The notes under the pieces: generated by a model
Told to the model about the DNA's origin: nothing
Database searches by the model: none
Seen by the model: only the letters and a program-made list of their open reading frames with translations
Program-made: the position numbers and the translations under genes
In this document: one piece after another, positions 8,437 to 17,189 of the stretch
Numbering within the stretch: position 1 is the stretch's first letter
How the letters are laid out: each line of letters starts with the position of its first letter
DNA from: RGIG4608 sp045643885
GTDB taxonomy: Bacteria; Bacillota; Clostridia; Oscillospirales; CAG-272
Direction: 5' to 3'
Assembly: GCA_045643885.1 (NCBI GenBank)
Contig: JAZRFY010000005.1
Coordinates: forward strand, 1 to 57,864
DNA: 57,864 bases

Positions 8437-8466
8437 ATCGGTTTTAAAAAGTTAACAAATTAAATA

Positions 8467-8505
8467 AAAAAAGCAGAAAGAAAATGACTTCTTTCTGCTT
8501 TTTTT
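8467..8505 (+). terminator. terminator after the cyclase gene
   Basis: A 12-bp stem AAGCAGAAAGAA/TTCTTTCTGCTT (8471-8482 with 8489-8500) with a 6-nt loop, flanked by A and T runs. Confidence 0.85.
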
Positions 8506-8573
8506 GCGCTTATTTTCGGGTGTGTGAGAATGGGAAATGCTCTGAGTTTTAAGGCTAAAAAGGGAAATGCCCC

Positions 8574-8613
8574 CACTTTTCTTTTCAAAACGCTTTGAAA
8601 GGAGGAAAAAGTG
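8574..8613 (+). other. hairpin around a strong Shine-Dalgarno upstream of mraZ
   Basis: TTTCAAA/TTTGAAA (8583-8589 with 8594-8600) is extended across an internal loop by CACTTTT/AAAAGTG (8574-8580 with 8607-8613). AGGAGG lies in the internal loop at 8600-8605, and the outer strand covers the GTG of a possible 20-codon frame. Confidence 0.4.
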
Positions 8614-8673
8614 AGAAAAAATTCAGAATTTATGGGCAGACGCAGGATTTTGGGTGAAAAAGTGTGGATTTAA
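8611..8673 (+). CDS. possible small basic peptide (20 aa)
   Basis: A GTG at 8611 lies 5 nt after a perfect AGGAGG and opens a 20-codon frame (MRKNSEF, then GRRRILGEKVWI) ending in TAA at 8671-8673. Net charge is strongly positive. It lies upstream of the mraZ promoter, in a 230-nt stretch otherwise without a gene. The ribosome site is as strong as any in the window and is set within a hairpin. No homologue is recognised, and no promoter is evident. It may be chance, or a remnant of a gene start. Confidence 0.25.
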   Translation: MRKNSEFMGRRRILGEKVWI

Positions 8674-8738
8674 CTATTTGTAAATGATTTGTTTACAAAA
8701 AATTAATAAAAATTTGGGGTATTTTTTGAAAAAAACTC

Positions 8739-8767
8739 TTGCATTTTTAGAGTGTATATAGTATAAT
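8739..8767 (+). promoter_or_regulatory. promoter of the dcw cluster (mraZ)
   Basis: TTGCAT (8739-8744), 17-bp spacer, TATAAT (8762-8767), about 80 nt before mraZ. Confidence 0.7.
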
Positions 8768-8785
8768 GGTGATGCGTCGTGGAGC

Positions 8786-8823
8786 AAAATCCCACAAAAG
8801 TGTATAAAAGTGGTGAAAATCCC
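8786..8823 (+). promoter_or_regulatory. four 10-bp-phased AAAA boxes, likely MraZ operator
   Basis: AAAATCCC (8786), AAAAGTGT (8796), AAAAGTGG (8806) and AAAATCCC (8816) recur at exactly 10-bp steps just downstream of the promoter. MraZ is known to bind tandem AAAGTG[GT]-type repeats one helical turn apart in front of its own gene in several Gram-positives and mollicutes. Confidence 0.65.
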
Positions 8824-8848
8824 GAATTTAACAGAAAGGAGCTTGGGA

Positions 8849-9271
8849 ATGTTAGCAAGTTGTTTCAAGCATAACGTTGATACAAAAAACCGTCTTTTCG
8901 TGCCTTCAAAGTACAGAGAAGAGCTTGGTGAAACATTTATCGTTTCGCAGAGCATCAGAGGAAATTACCTCAAGATATATTCCCACAAGGAATGGGAAAA
9001 ATACATAGAGCCCATCAAGCTCCTCCCCAGAAAGACCAGTGAAGAGGTTCTTCGCTTCCTCATTGGTAATTCGATCGAGGTTTCTCCTGACGGACAGGGA
9101 AGAATCATTCTTCCTTCCACAATGCTTCAGTTTGCATCCATCACCAAGGGAACTGTGATTATCGGTTGTGGTGATTATGCGGAAATCTGGGCAGAAGAGT
9201 CCTATGAAAACAATCAGGCAGAGCAGGATATGGAAGCACTTCGTGCAGCTCTTGAAGATTGCGGACTTTAA
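8849..9271 (+). CDS. mraZ: transcriptional regulator MraZ
   Basis: MraZ is a ring-forming DNA-binding protein with two AbrB-like swapped-hairpin domains that regulates the dcw operon. Both DxxxR motifs are visible: VDTKNRLFVPSKYRE near residue 10 and SPDGQGRIILPSTML near residue 83. The 140-residue length is normal. ATG at 8849 lies 7 nt after AGGAG; the open frame from 8810 adds 13 residues without a ribosome site and overlaps the operator boxes. First gene of the cluster; rsmH follows after 10 nt. Confidence 0.95.
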   Translation: MLASCFKHNVDTKNRLFVPSKYREELGETFIVSQSIRGNYLKIYSHKEWEKYIEPIKLLPRKTSEEVLRFLIGNSIEVSPDGQGRIILPSTMLQFASITKGTVIIGCGDYAEIWAEESYENNQAEQDMEALRAALEDCGL

Positions 9272-9281
9272 TTTTTAACCT

Positions 9282-10217
9282 ATGAGTGAGTTTTCACATT
9301 TCTCGGTGCTTCTTAACGAGTGCATCGAAAATCTTGATATAAAGCCCGACGGCATTTATGTCGACGGCACTGCAGGCGGTGCAGGACATTCGTCAAAGAT
9401 CGCCGAAAAGCTTGAGGGTGGACTTCTCATTCCGATAGATCAGGATGAGGATGCCATCAAGGTGGTTACTCAAAGACTTGCTTCATTCGGAGAAAGAGTC
9501 AAGGTGGTAAGAGATAACTTCTCAAATCTCAGAGGAGTGCTTGAGAGTCTTGGTATAGAAAAAATCGACGGTCTTCTTTTGGACCTTGGCGTTTCTTCTT
9601 ATCAGCTCGATACGGCGGAGCGTGGATTTTCCTATATGGCGAATGCACCCCTTGATATGAGAATGGATAACAGAGCACATCGCTCTGCTTACACAGTGAT
9701 CAATGAATATTCTGCAGATGAGCTTAAAAAGATCATCTACGATTTCGGTGAAGAAAGATTTGCTCCGAAAATCGTTGCGGGAATAATTAAGGCAAGAGAG
9801 AATTCTCCTGTTAAGACAACCGGAGAGCTTGTTGAGATAATCAAAAAATCGATTCCTTCATTTGCCAGAAAGGAAGAGCTCAGCTCTGTTAAAAGAGTTT
9901 TCCAGGCGGTGAGAATCGAAGTCAACAAGGAGCTTGACGTTATCGCACCCACTATTGAGGCTGCGGTTAATTTGATGAATCCCGGCGGAAGAATAGTGAT
10001 AATCACCTTCCATAGCCTTGAAGATAGAATTGTTAAACAAACATTTGCTTCACTTGCAAGTGGATGTGATTGTCCGAAGGATTTTCCCGTATGTGTATGC
10101 GGCAAAAAGCCTAAGGTAAAGATAATAACTAAAAAGCCCATACTTCCAAGTGATGCAGAGCTTGCGGTAAACAGCCGATCCAAGAGTGCAAAGCTTAGAG
10201 TGGCAGAAAAGATATAA
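9282..10217 (+). CDS. rsmH: 16S rRNA m4C1402 methyltransferase RsmH (MraW)
   Basis: RsmH methylates N4 of C1402 in the ribosomal P site using S-adenosylmethionine. The motifs are DGTAGGAGHS (SAM site, about residues 29-38), LLDLGVSSYQLD (about 98-109) and ITFHSLEDRIVK (about 243-254). A Cys pair region (CDCPKDFPVCVCGKKP) precedes the C-terminus, as in many family members. Its 311 residues are standard. ATG at 9282 lacks a clear ribosome site, so re-initiation from mraZ is likely. It sits in its usual place between mraZ and the ftsL-like gene. Confidence 0.96.
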   Translation: MSEFSHFSVLLNECIENLDIKPDGIYVDGTAGGAGHSSKIAEKLEGGLLIPIDQDEDAIKVVTQRLASFGERVKVVRDNFSNLRGVLESLGIEKIDGLLLDLGVSSYQLDTAERGFSYMANAPLDMRMDNRAHRSAYTVINEYSADELKKIIYDFGEERFAPKIVAGIIKARENSPVKTTGELVEIIKKSIPSFARKEELSSVKRVFQAVRIEVNKELDVIAPTIEAAVNLMNPGGRIVIITFHSLEDRIVKQTFASLASGCDCPKDFPVCVCGKKPKVKIITKKPILPSDAELAVNSRSKSAKLRVAEKI

Positions 10218-10220
10218 CCG

Positions 10221-10700
10221 ATGAAAAACGAAAAGAATGATGTAACAAGAAAGCTTGTGTCCGATTTTAAGGCGCTTATCAAAAAGGCTATCGAGATATG
10301 GATACCTATCGAAGAAAGACATGAGGAAAATATTGTTGAGGGTGCAAAAATAAAGATTCCCAAGACGGTCATTCTTTCAATATTGTCGATAACGGTCGCA
10401 CTCCTTATGATAGTCACCTCGGCAGTCCTTTTATGGTCTGCACAAAACGAGCGCAGTGAACTTAAGGATGAGATAGAAAGCCTCGATTTTCAAATTGCTG
10501 AGCTTAATACTCAGTTGAACAAGAAAAATGAGGGAATCGATATTGAGTTTTATGCAGAGGAAGTGCTTGGCATGATAAATCAGGAGCATGTCAGTGCAGA
10601 ATATATAAACAGTAACAAAACAGACGGAGTTGAGAAGCAGGAAAACGAAAAGGCTTCATTAACTTCTCTCATAGAATGGATTCTTCAAAACCTGAGATGA
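10221..10700 (+). CDS. ftsL: FtsL-like septum protein
   Basis: Recognised by position and architecture rather than sequence, since FtsL is poorly conserved. The 159-residue protein has a charged cytoplasmic N-terminus (about 1-46), a single membrane span (about 48-72) and an extracytoplasmic coiled coil (about 77-105: ERSELKDEIESLDFQIAELNTQL), then a variable tail. FtsL bridges FtsQ/DivIB and DivIC and helps activate FtsW and the septal transpeptidase. It starts 3 nt after rsmH. The TGA stop is part of ATGA, and a 9-codon frame begins there, followed by the structured RNA that precedes the transpeptidase gene. Confidence 0.75.
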   Translation: MKNEKNDVTRKLVSDFKALIKKAIEIWIPIEERHEENIVEGAKIKIPKTVILSILSITVALLMIVTSAVLLWSAQNERSELKDEIESLDFQIAELNTQLNKKNEGIDIEFYAEEVLGMINQEHVSAEYINSNKTDGVEKQENEKASLTSLIEWILQNLR

Positions 10701-10710
10701 GGAATCATAA

Positions 10711-10880
10711 ACCTTGCCTTCTCTGAATAAGATGAAGAAGGCAGATTTCTTTCCATTTGCCACACTTGAAAAACGGTGAAGAGCAAGCCGAACGTCTTTC
10801 GTGGAGGTTAGACGAGCGGCACGGAGCAAAAGCAACGGCCCATTTGCTTGAATCCGGCTCTCACCGTTTATTTTTCGTAA
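10711..10880 (+). ncRNA. structured leader RNA ahead of the division PBP gene
   Basis: The 229-nt gap between ftsL and the PBP gene folds strongly. A 5' hairpin GCCTTCT/AGAAGGC (10716-10722 with 10736-10742) is followed by a three-way structure. Its outer stem AAACGGTGA/TCACCGTTT (10771-10779 with 10861-10869) is extended by GAGC/GCTC. Arm 1 is GCCG plus CGTCT with AGACG plus CGGC (10787-10820). Arm 2 is CGGA plus GCAAA with TTTGC plus TCCG (10822-10856). TTTATTTTT follows the outer stem, so it may also act as a terminator. An alternative hairpin (10740-10746 with 10754-10760) competes with the first. GC content is above that of the neighbours. No known riboswitch class was recognised. Confidence 0.6.
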
Positions 10881-10929
10881 TTAGATTATGGAAGGGAAGA
10901 TGGTAAATAAGAAATAGGAGCGTGATGAA

Positions 10930-13212
10930 ATGAATAATATGTCAATAAGTCACGATAGATTGAAAAGAGCAACCATAGTTCTTGTCGTAATATTGCTTGT
11001 CTTTGCAATACTTCTCGGCAGAATTTTTTGGATACAAACAGTCGATTTTGATAGATATCTTCAAAAGGTAATCGATCAGATGACTACGCAGTCAACGGTT
11101 TCTGCCGACAGAGGTACTATTTACGACAGAAACGGAAACGTTCTTGCAACGAATATTACGACTTATCGAGTTTTTATAGATCCTGCATCGATACTTGAAA
11201 ATCAAACTGAATCGAACAAAAAGGGAAAGAACGTAAATTATGCAGAGCATATTTCGGACGGACTTTCTTCAATACTTGGCCTTTCCTACAGTGAGATTCT
11301 GACAAAAGCCAATCAGACCAAGTATTATGATAGAACGATCTTGAAAAACGTAACGGATGAAAAGGCCGACGAGGTAAGAAAATTTATTGACGATAACGAC
11401 TATCACAATATGATCTACCTTGAGGCAATAAGCACAAGATATTATCCAAACTCTTCGCTTGGCTCATCGGTAATAGGATTTACCAATGCGGACGGTGACG
11501 GAATTTACGGTCTTGAGGCTCAGTATGACGAGATACTTGCGGGAAGTGACGGCTACTACGTTACTGCGCGCGACTCATACGGAAACGAGATGCCCTATGA
11601 ATATGAAAGCTATATTCCCGCTCAGAACGGTGGGAATCTTACAACCACTATAGATGCCTACATTCAAAATGCACTTGAGGAGCAGCTCCTTGCAACAGTT
11701 GCTGAATGTGGAGCGCAAAACAGAGCGTGTGGAATCGTGGTCGACGTTGAAACAGGAGCTATCCTTGCGATGGCAACAGTTCCCGGTTTCGACCTTAACG
11801 ATCCTTGGACGCTTAATGAATATTACTCACAGTTTCTCATAGACGACGGTCTTGTGGAGGGGACCGACGAATATGAGACAACAAGACAAAAATACCTTCT
11901 TGATATGTGGAGAAATAAGGCAGTTTCCGACTCCTATATTCCGGGTTCAACATTCAAGGTGGTATCTTCTTCAATGGCGTTGACTGAAAACGTTGTAAAG
12001 CTTAAGGGTGATGACGTTTTTTGCGGTGGTTCGCTCCACCTTTACGGTCACACCATTCACTGTCACGTTTTGTCGGGACACGGAACTCTTACCTTTGCTG
12101 AGGGACTTGTTCAATCCTGCAACGTATGGTTTATGACAGTAGGAGAAAGACTTGGAATTGATAGATTCTATAATTATTTCGAGGCATTTGGTTATCTCGA
12201 GAAAACAGGAATCGACCTTCCCGGTGAAGGAAACAGTGTTATTAAGACAGAAAACGATATGACGGATCTTGACCTTGCAATCTATGCATTCGGTCAGAAC
12301 TTCAATATTACACCTATACAGCATATGATGGCGATAGCTTCCGTTGCAAACGGAGGATATCTTCTTAAGCCATATCTTGTAGAACAAATTACAGATAACG
12401 ACGGCAACGTTACTTATCAGCACGAAACGGTGGTTAAGCGCCAGGTAATAAGCGCAGACGTTTGCGAGCAGCTTGGAATCATCCTTGAAGAGGGTGTTTC
12501 GGGTGACGGCGGTGCTAAAAACGTTTACGTAGCGGGATATAAGATAGCTGCTAAAACGGGAACAAGTGAAAAGAAGGGAACAGAGATAAGGGTTGAAAAC
12601 GTTGAGCCCTATATTTGCTCCTGTATTGCATTTGCTCCTGCAGACGATCCTAAGATAGCAATTCTTATCATGGTCGACGAACCGAGCCGCGGTGTTCTTT
12701 ACGGAAGCGTTATTGCAGCTCCTTATATGGGTGCTCTTATGGAAACCATATTGCCCTATATCGGAGTTGAAAAGGACGTATCACAGGACAACAGTGTTAA
12801 GGTTCCTTGGCTTACGGGTATGACTCTTGAAGAGGCAGTTGCTCAGGCAGAGGCATTTGATTATGAGATCATAATCAAGGGTAACGGAAATTACGTTAAC
12901 TCACAGTCTCCCAAGGGCAGCTCGGTGATTGACAGAACAAACAAAATTATTACTTTGTATACAGGTGACGCGACCGAAGAGGAAACTGTCACAGTTCCCG
13001 ACCTTTTAGGAAAGGGAGCGTATGCAGCAAATCAAATGCTTGCGAATGCAAAGCTTAACGTTTGCATTGCGGGTACTGATAACTATATGAGCGGTGGAGG
13101 AGCCGTTGTGGTTCAGCAATCAATCCCTGCAGGAACAAAGGTTGCGCCCGGAACGGTTGTTACAGTTACGTTCAGATATCTCGATCCCGACGAGAGCTTT
13201 GATACCGACTAA
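10930..13212 (+). CDS. class B penicillin-binding protein with two PASTA domains (PbpB/SpoVD type)
   Basis: This is a peptidoglycan D,D-transpeptidase for septum (or spore cortex) synthesis. Its 760 residues comprise a short cytoplasmic part, a membrane span (about 14-36), a PBP dimerisation domain (SADRGTIYDRNGNVLATN, about 57-74), and the transpeptidase domain. Active-site motifs are STFK (Ser340, Lys343), SCN (396-398) and KTGT (542-545). Two PASTA domains follow (about 615-680 and 683-755). Two PASTA repeats resemble B. subtilis PbpB, while SpoVD has one. It is the only PBP in the cluster. ATG at 10930 lies 10 nt after AGGAG. The structured RNA lies just upstream. Confidence 0.93.
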   Translation: MNNMSISHDRLKRATIVLVVILLVFAILLGRIFWIQTVDFDRYLQKVIDQMTTQSTVSADRGTIYDRNGNVLATNITTYRVFIDPASILENQTESNKKGKNVNYAEHISDGLSSILGLSYSEILTKANQTKYYDRTILKNVTDEKADEVRKFIDDNDYHNMIYLEAISTRYYPNSSLGSSVIGFTNADGDGIYGLEAQYDEILAGSDGYYVTARDSYGNEMPYEYESYIPAQNGGNLTTTIDAYIQNALEEQLLATVAECGAQNRACGIVVDVETGAILAMATVPGFDLNDPWTLNEYYSQFLIDDGLVEGTDEYETTRQKYLLDMWRNKAVSDSYIPGSTFKVVSSSMALTENVVKLKGDDVFCGGSLHLYGHTIHCHVLSGHGTLTFAEGLVQSCNVWFMTVGERLGIDRFYNYFEAFGYLEKTGIDLPGEGNSVIKTENDMTDLDLAIYAFGQNFNITPIQHMMAIASVANGGYLLKPYLVEQITDNDGNVTYQHETVVKRQVISADVCEQLGIILEEGVSGDGGAKNVYVAGYKIAAKTGTSEKKGTEIRVENVEPYICSCIAFAPADDPKIAILIMVDEPSRGVLYGSVIAAPYMGALMETILPYIGVEKDVSQDNSVKVPWLTGMTLEEAVAQAEAFDYEIIIKGNGNYVNSQSPKGSSVIDRTNKIITLYTGDATEEETVTVPDLLGKGAYAANQMLANAKLNVCIAGTDNYMSGGGAVVVQQSIPAGTKVAPGTVVTVTFRYLDPDESFDTD

Positions 13213-13257
13213 ATGAATAAAAGGAAGTTTAAATGGCATTTCATTTATGGAGGGCTT

Positions 13258-14727
13258 ATGAAACTTCTTGATATTCTGAAAAAAGCAAAAATCGATTGTC
13301 CTTCCCACCTTATCGACGTTGAGGTTGAGGGAATCACCTCTAGGTCGGAGGACGTGAGAGAGGGCTTTGTCTTTGTGTGCCTTAAGGGAACAAAGACTGA
13401 CGGACACAGTTATATTGGCAAGGCTTTAGAGCAAGGGGCTTGTGCAATTGTGATTGAGGACGAAAAATATATCGGCTATAACACGGTCAGCACCGAAAGT
13501 ACGCGAAAAGCTCTTTCCAATATGCTTGACGCGTTTTATGGAGAGCCTTCAAAAAGGCTTAACTTTATAGCCGTGACGGGAACGAACGGAAAAACGAGCG
13601 TTGCCGAAATGATAAAATGCATTCTGGTTAAAAGCAATATATCCTGCGAGGTCATTGGAACTTTAGATCACTTGTCCTTTCCTAAAGCTTCGAATGCCTT
13701 GCAGACACATCTCACAACTCCGGATCCTGAGGAGCTATATCCAATGCTTCTTAGGATCGCGGAGAGCGGAGCTTCCTTTGTGATTATGGAGGCAAGCTCG
13801 CATGCCTTAAAGCTTAAAAAGCTTGAGCCGATTAAATTTGAAATCGGAATTTTTACAAATCTTACTGAAGATCATCTTGATTTTCATAAAACTATGGAAG
13901 ATTATTTCAAATCAAAGCTTGAGTTATTTAATAAGTGCAGACTTGGAATAATAAATATCGACGGTGAATACGGCAAACGGATAATTAACGAAGCGCCGTG
14001 CATGATAAAAACGTGCTCCATGCACGAAAATGCCGATTATACTGCAAAGAATATCAATGAGCATTATGAAAAAGGCTCGGGATATACTTTAACGTACGGC
14101 ACAAAAGCGCTTGACATCGAGATTAAGATGCCCGGCAAATTTTCAATTTTGAATTCAATGCAGGCGTGCGCTTGTGCGCTTGAATTAAATATAGATAACG
14201 AAATCATAAAACAAACTCTTAAGGAATTTTCGGGAGCTTCCGGAAGGCTTGAAAAAATAGATTTTTTCAAGGAATACGGAATCAGTGTGTTCATTGATTA
14301 TGCTCACACGCCCGATGCACTTTCAAAGCTTATTGATACTGCAGCTTCCTTTAAGAAAAACGGTGGAAAAATTATTCTCGTTTTTGGATGCGGTGGCAAC
14401 AGAGAAAAGGAAAAGCGCGCCAAAATGGGAGAGATAGCTGCCAAAAATTCATTTCTTGCCATCGTTACAAACGATAATCCAAGAAACGAAAATCCAATGG
14501 ATATCATAAACGATATCGTTTCGGGCATGAAGGGTTATTCGAATTATGCCGTCATCCCGGATAGAAGAAAGGCAATTGCATATGCGATTGCGACTGCTAA
14601 GCACGACGATATAGTTTTGCTTGCGGGTAAAGGACACGAAAAATATGAAATCAACGCCCTGGGCACATCCCCCTTTGATGAAAGGGAGGTGCTAAGGGAG
14701 ATATATAAAAACTACAAGGAGGAATGA
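13258..14727 (+). CDS. murE: UDP-MurNAc-L-Ala-D-Glu:meso-diaminopimelate ligase
   Basis: MurE adds the third residue of the peptidoglycan stem peptide with ATP. The 489-residue protein has the P loop GTNGKTS (108-114), a Mur-ligase middle domain with TTPDPEELYPML, and the specificity motif DNPR (in TNDNPRNENP), which marks meso-DAP rather than lysine enzymes. The frame is open from 13213, but ATG at 13258 has GGAGGG just upstream and begins the family N-terminus MKLLDILKK. The apparent extra residues MNKRKFKWHF are not supported. murF starts 3 nt after the stop. Confidence 0.95.
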   Translation: MKLLDILKKAKIDCPSHLIDVEVEGITSRSEDVREGFVFVCLKGTKTDGHSYIGKALEQGACAIVIEDEKYIGYNTVSTESTRKALSNMLDAFYGEPSKRLNFIAVTGTNGKTSVAEMIKCILVKSNISCEVIGTLDHLSFPKASNALQTHLTTPDPEELYPMLLRIAESGASFVIMEASSHALKLKKLEPIKFEIGIFTNLTEDHLDFHKTMEDYFKSKLELFNKCRLGIINIDGEYGKRIINEAPCMIKTCSMHENADYTAKNINEHYEKGSGYTLTYGTKALDIEIKMPGKFSILNSMQACACALELNIDNEIIKQTLKEFSGASGRLEKIDFFKEYGISVFIDYAHTPDALSKLIDTAASFKKNGGKIILVFGCGGNREKEKRAKMGEIAAKNSFLAIVTNDNPRNENPMDIINDIVSGMKGYSNYAVIPDRRKAIAYAIATAKHDDIVLLAGKGHEKYEINALGTSPFDEREVLREIYKNYKEE

Positions 14728-14730
14728 ATT

Positions 14731-16152
14731 ATGAAGATTAAGCTCGGTCTAGGACGTCTTACTGCCGATAAAGTAGCATCCATCTGTGGCGGTACTCTCT
14801 ATACGGTTGCTTGTGAAAACAAGGTTCTTTTCGAAACAGTCTGCACGGACTCAAGAGAAGCAGACAACACGTCTATGTTCGTTGCCATTCGTGGTGAAAG
14901 AGTGGACGGACATTCATTCATTTCCAACGTAGTTAAGCAGGGATGCCGTTGTGTAATTGCAGAAAGAGTACCCCTTGACGTTAAGGGTGTGGCTGTTATC
15001 TTGGTTCAGGATTCAATTCGCGCTATCCGTGATATTGCTGAATACGTAAAGAGCCAGGTGAACATCAAAACTGTTGCAGTTACAGGCTCAGTTGGTAAGA
15101 CAACAACAAAGGAATTCATCTCTGCAGTCCTTGATAGAAAATATTCTCTTTATAAGACAAATGGGAATTTCAACTCCACCATCGGAATGCCTATGAGTAT
15201 GCTTGAGCTTACTCAGAGAAACGATGCTGCAGTATTTGAAATGGGTATGAGCGGTCTTGGAGAGATTGAATATATGAGTGAGGCGGCAAAGCCCGACCTT
15301 GCCGTTATCACAAACATCGGCTCTTCACATCTTGAGGCACTTGGCTCAAGAGAGAATATTTGCCGTGCAAAAATGGAGATTACTGCAGGTCTTAGGGACG
15401 GTGGCACACTCTTCTTAAACGGTGACGAGCCCTTGCTCGTAGGACACGAAAGTGAAAGATATAACGTTCTTTATTTTGGTGTTAAGAATGAAGAATGTGA
15501 TTACTTTGCAAGTAATATAAGAAATACTGAAAGAGGTCTTATCTTTGATATGAGAAGCCCTCTTGGTGAATATAAAAACATTGAGATTAATGTTGCAGGT
15601 GCACACAACGTGTATAATGCAATGGCAGCTTTCTCAATCGGTCTTAAGATGGATATGGCTGAGGCGGATATTCGTGCAGGTCTTCTCGACTACGTTCCTG
15701 CCGGAATGCGCCAGAACATCTATTCAGTTGCCGGAGTTACAGTTATTGAGGACTGCTATAATGCAAGTCCCGAGTCAATGAGTGCAGCTATCAACGTGCT
15801 TGGAGACACAGCAAAGGCCAAGGGGGGCAGAATGATTGCACTTCTTGGTGATATGAGAGAGCTTGGCACAACCTCAGCCTCTCTTCATGCAAGTGTGGGT
15901 TCATATCTTGCGGAAAAGAATGCTGATTATCTCTTTACTTACGGTGAGCTTTCATCAGCAAATCTTGCGGACGGAGCAGTTAAGAGTGGTATGAAGGAAA
16001 ATCAGATTTTCAGAAATGCTGTGACTGATCCCGAAACAGTTGGAAACAAGCTTCTTTCCGTTCTCAAGGCAGGAGACGTGCTTTTGGTAAAGGCAAGTCG
16101 TGGCCTTAAGGCAGAAGACGTATTGAATTACGTTAAAGCTCAGCTTGTGTAA
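14731..16152 (+). CDS. murF: UDP-MurNAc-tripeptide:D-Ala-D-Ala ligase
   Basis: MurF completes the UDP-MurNAc pentapeptide by adding D-Ala-D-Ala. The 473-residue protein shows the three Mur-ligase domains, with the P loop GSVGKTTTKE (about 117-126), NFNSTIGMP, and the C-terminal VIEDCYNASPESM. Length is normal. ATG at 14731 follows AAGGAGG by 8 nt. The order murE-murF-mraY is conserved, but the genes expected after mraY (murD, later murC) are absent here. Confidence 0.96.
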   Translation: MKIKLGLGRLTADKVASICGGTLYTVACENKVLFETVCTDSREADNTSMFVAIRGERVDGHSFISNVVKQGCRCVIAERVPLDVKGVAVILVQDSIRAIRDIAEYVKSQVNIKTVAVTGSVGKTTTKEFISAVLDRKYSLYKTNGNFNSTIGMPMSMLELTQRNDAAVFEMGMSGLGEIEYMSEAAKPDLAVITNIGSSHLEALGSRENICRAKMEITAGLRDGGTLFLNGDEPLLVGHESERYNVLYFGVKNEECDYFASNIRNTERGLIFDMRSPLGEYKNIEINVAGAHNVYNAMAAFSIGLKMDMAEADIRAGLLDYVPAGMRQNIYSVAGVTVIEDCYNASPESMSAAINVLGDTAKAKGGRMIALLGDMRELGTTSASLHASVGSYLAEKNADYLFTYGELSSANLADGAVKSGMKENQIFRNAVTDPETVGNKLLSVLKAGDVLLVKASRGLKAEDVLNYVKAQLV

Positions 16153-16171
16153 TAAATAGAGGTACAGTGTT

Positions 16172-17170
16172 ATGATTATTGAGATTATTTCGGTCGCAGT
16201 TGCGGTATTCGTTTTGACCGTGATTCTTGAAAAATTCATAATTCCGATATTGACAAGCCACAAGGTAGGTCAGCAGATTCTTGAAATCGGACCACGTTGG
16301 CACAAGGATAAAGCAGGTACTCCCACGATGGGTGGCATCTGCTTTATTATGGCAATATTGGTAGTTATGACGGGAGTTGTGGTGTATTTTACGATAAGTG
16401 GGAATTCTCCCGACCTTATCCCCTTGGCGCTTGCACTTGCGCTTGCCACACTCAACGGTATGATCGGCTTTTTTGACGATTATACAAAGCTTGTAAAAAA
16501 ACAAAACGAGGGATTTACTGCAAAGCAGAAGATTGCACTTCAGTCCCTTGTGGCAATAATTTATCTTGTAGCGATGCATTTTTCAGGATGCATCAACACA
16601 ACAATCCGCATTCCTTTTATAGGAGCTACTCTTGAGCTTGGATGGTTCTATTACGTATTTGCATTTATCCTCATTATCGGATTTGTCAACAGTGTAAATC
16701 TTACAGACGGTCTTGACGGTCTTGCAAGCTCTGTGACACTTATAGTTGGTATCTTCTTTAGTGTTGCAGCGGTTGCTGTTGAAAGCAGAGTGCTTGGACT
16801 TATCGGTGCAGCTACAATCGGTGCAACGGCAGGATTCCTTGTATACAATTTCTATCCTGCAAGAGTATTTATGGGTGACACGGGCTCACTTTTCTTGGGT
16901 GGTCTTGTTGTGGGCGCAACGTTTGTGCTTGACGAGCCTATGGTAATCTTCCTTGTTGGTATCATATATCTTGTCGAGGCTATGTCCGATATCATTCAGG
17001 TTGGTGTTTTCAAGCTTTCAGGAAGAAAGAAGAGAGTGTTTAAGATGGCTCCCATTCATCACCATTTCGAGCAGTGCGGATGGAGTGAGGTAAAGGTTGT
17101 TGCCGTATTTTCACTTGTAACTTTTATCTTCTGCGTGATTGCTTATTTAGGAATTTTTGTGATTATTTAA
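16172..17170 (+). CDS. mraY: phospho-N-acetylmuramoyl-pentapeptide transferase
   Basis: MraY transfers phospho-MurNAc-pentapeptide to undecaprenyl phosphate, making lipid I in the membrane. The 332-residue, roughly ten-span protein has the catalytic Asp-rich loop FFDDYTKLVKKQNEG, then NLTDGLDGLA, FMGDTGSLFLGG and the loop-E motif HHHFEQCGWSE. Start ATG at 16172 is preceded by GAGG at 9 nt. Its 19-nt gap from murF indicates cotranscription. Directly downstream is ftsW; no murD lies between them. Confidence 0.96.
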   Translation: MIIEIISVAVAVFVLTVILEKFIIPILTSHKVGQQILEIGPRWHKDKAGTPTMGGICFIMAILVVMTGVVVYFTISGNSPDLIPLALALALATLNGMIGFFDDYTKLVKKQNEGFTAKQKIALQSLVAIIYLVAMHFSGCINTTIRIPFIGATLELGWFYYVFAFILIIGFVNSVNLTDGLDGLASSVTLIVGIFFSVAAVAVESRVLGLIGAATIGATAGFLVYNFYPARVFMGDTGSLFLGGLVVGATFVLDEPMVIFLVGIIYLVEAMSDIIQVGVFKLSGRKKRVFKMAPIHHHFEQCGWSEVKVVAVFSLVTFIFCVIAYLGIFVII

Positions 17171-17189
17171 ACGGATGGAGGCAAAGGGT

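Noticed and set aside
10711..10880. T-box, c-di-AMP (ydaO) or hammerhead/pistol ribozyme in the PBP leader
   Set aside because: Short similarities such as GGTTAG or CTGAAT exist, but the T-box TGGnACC bulge, the conserved ydaO blocks and ribozyme catalytic cores are absent.
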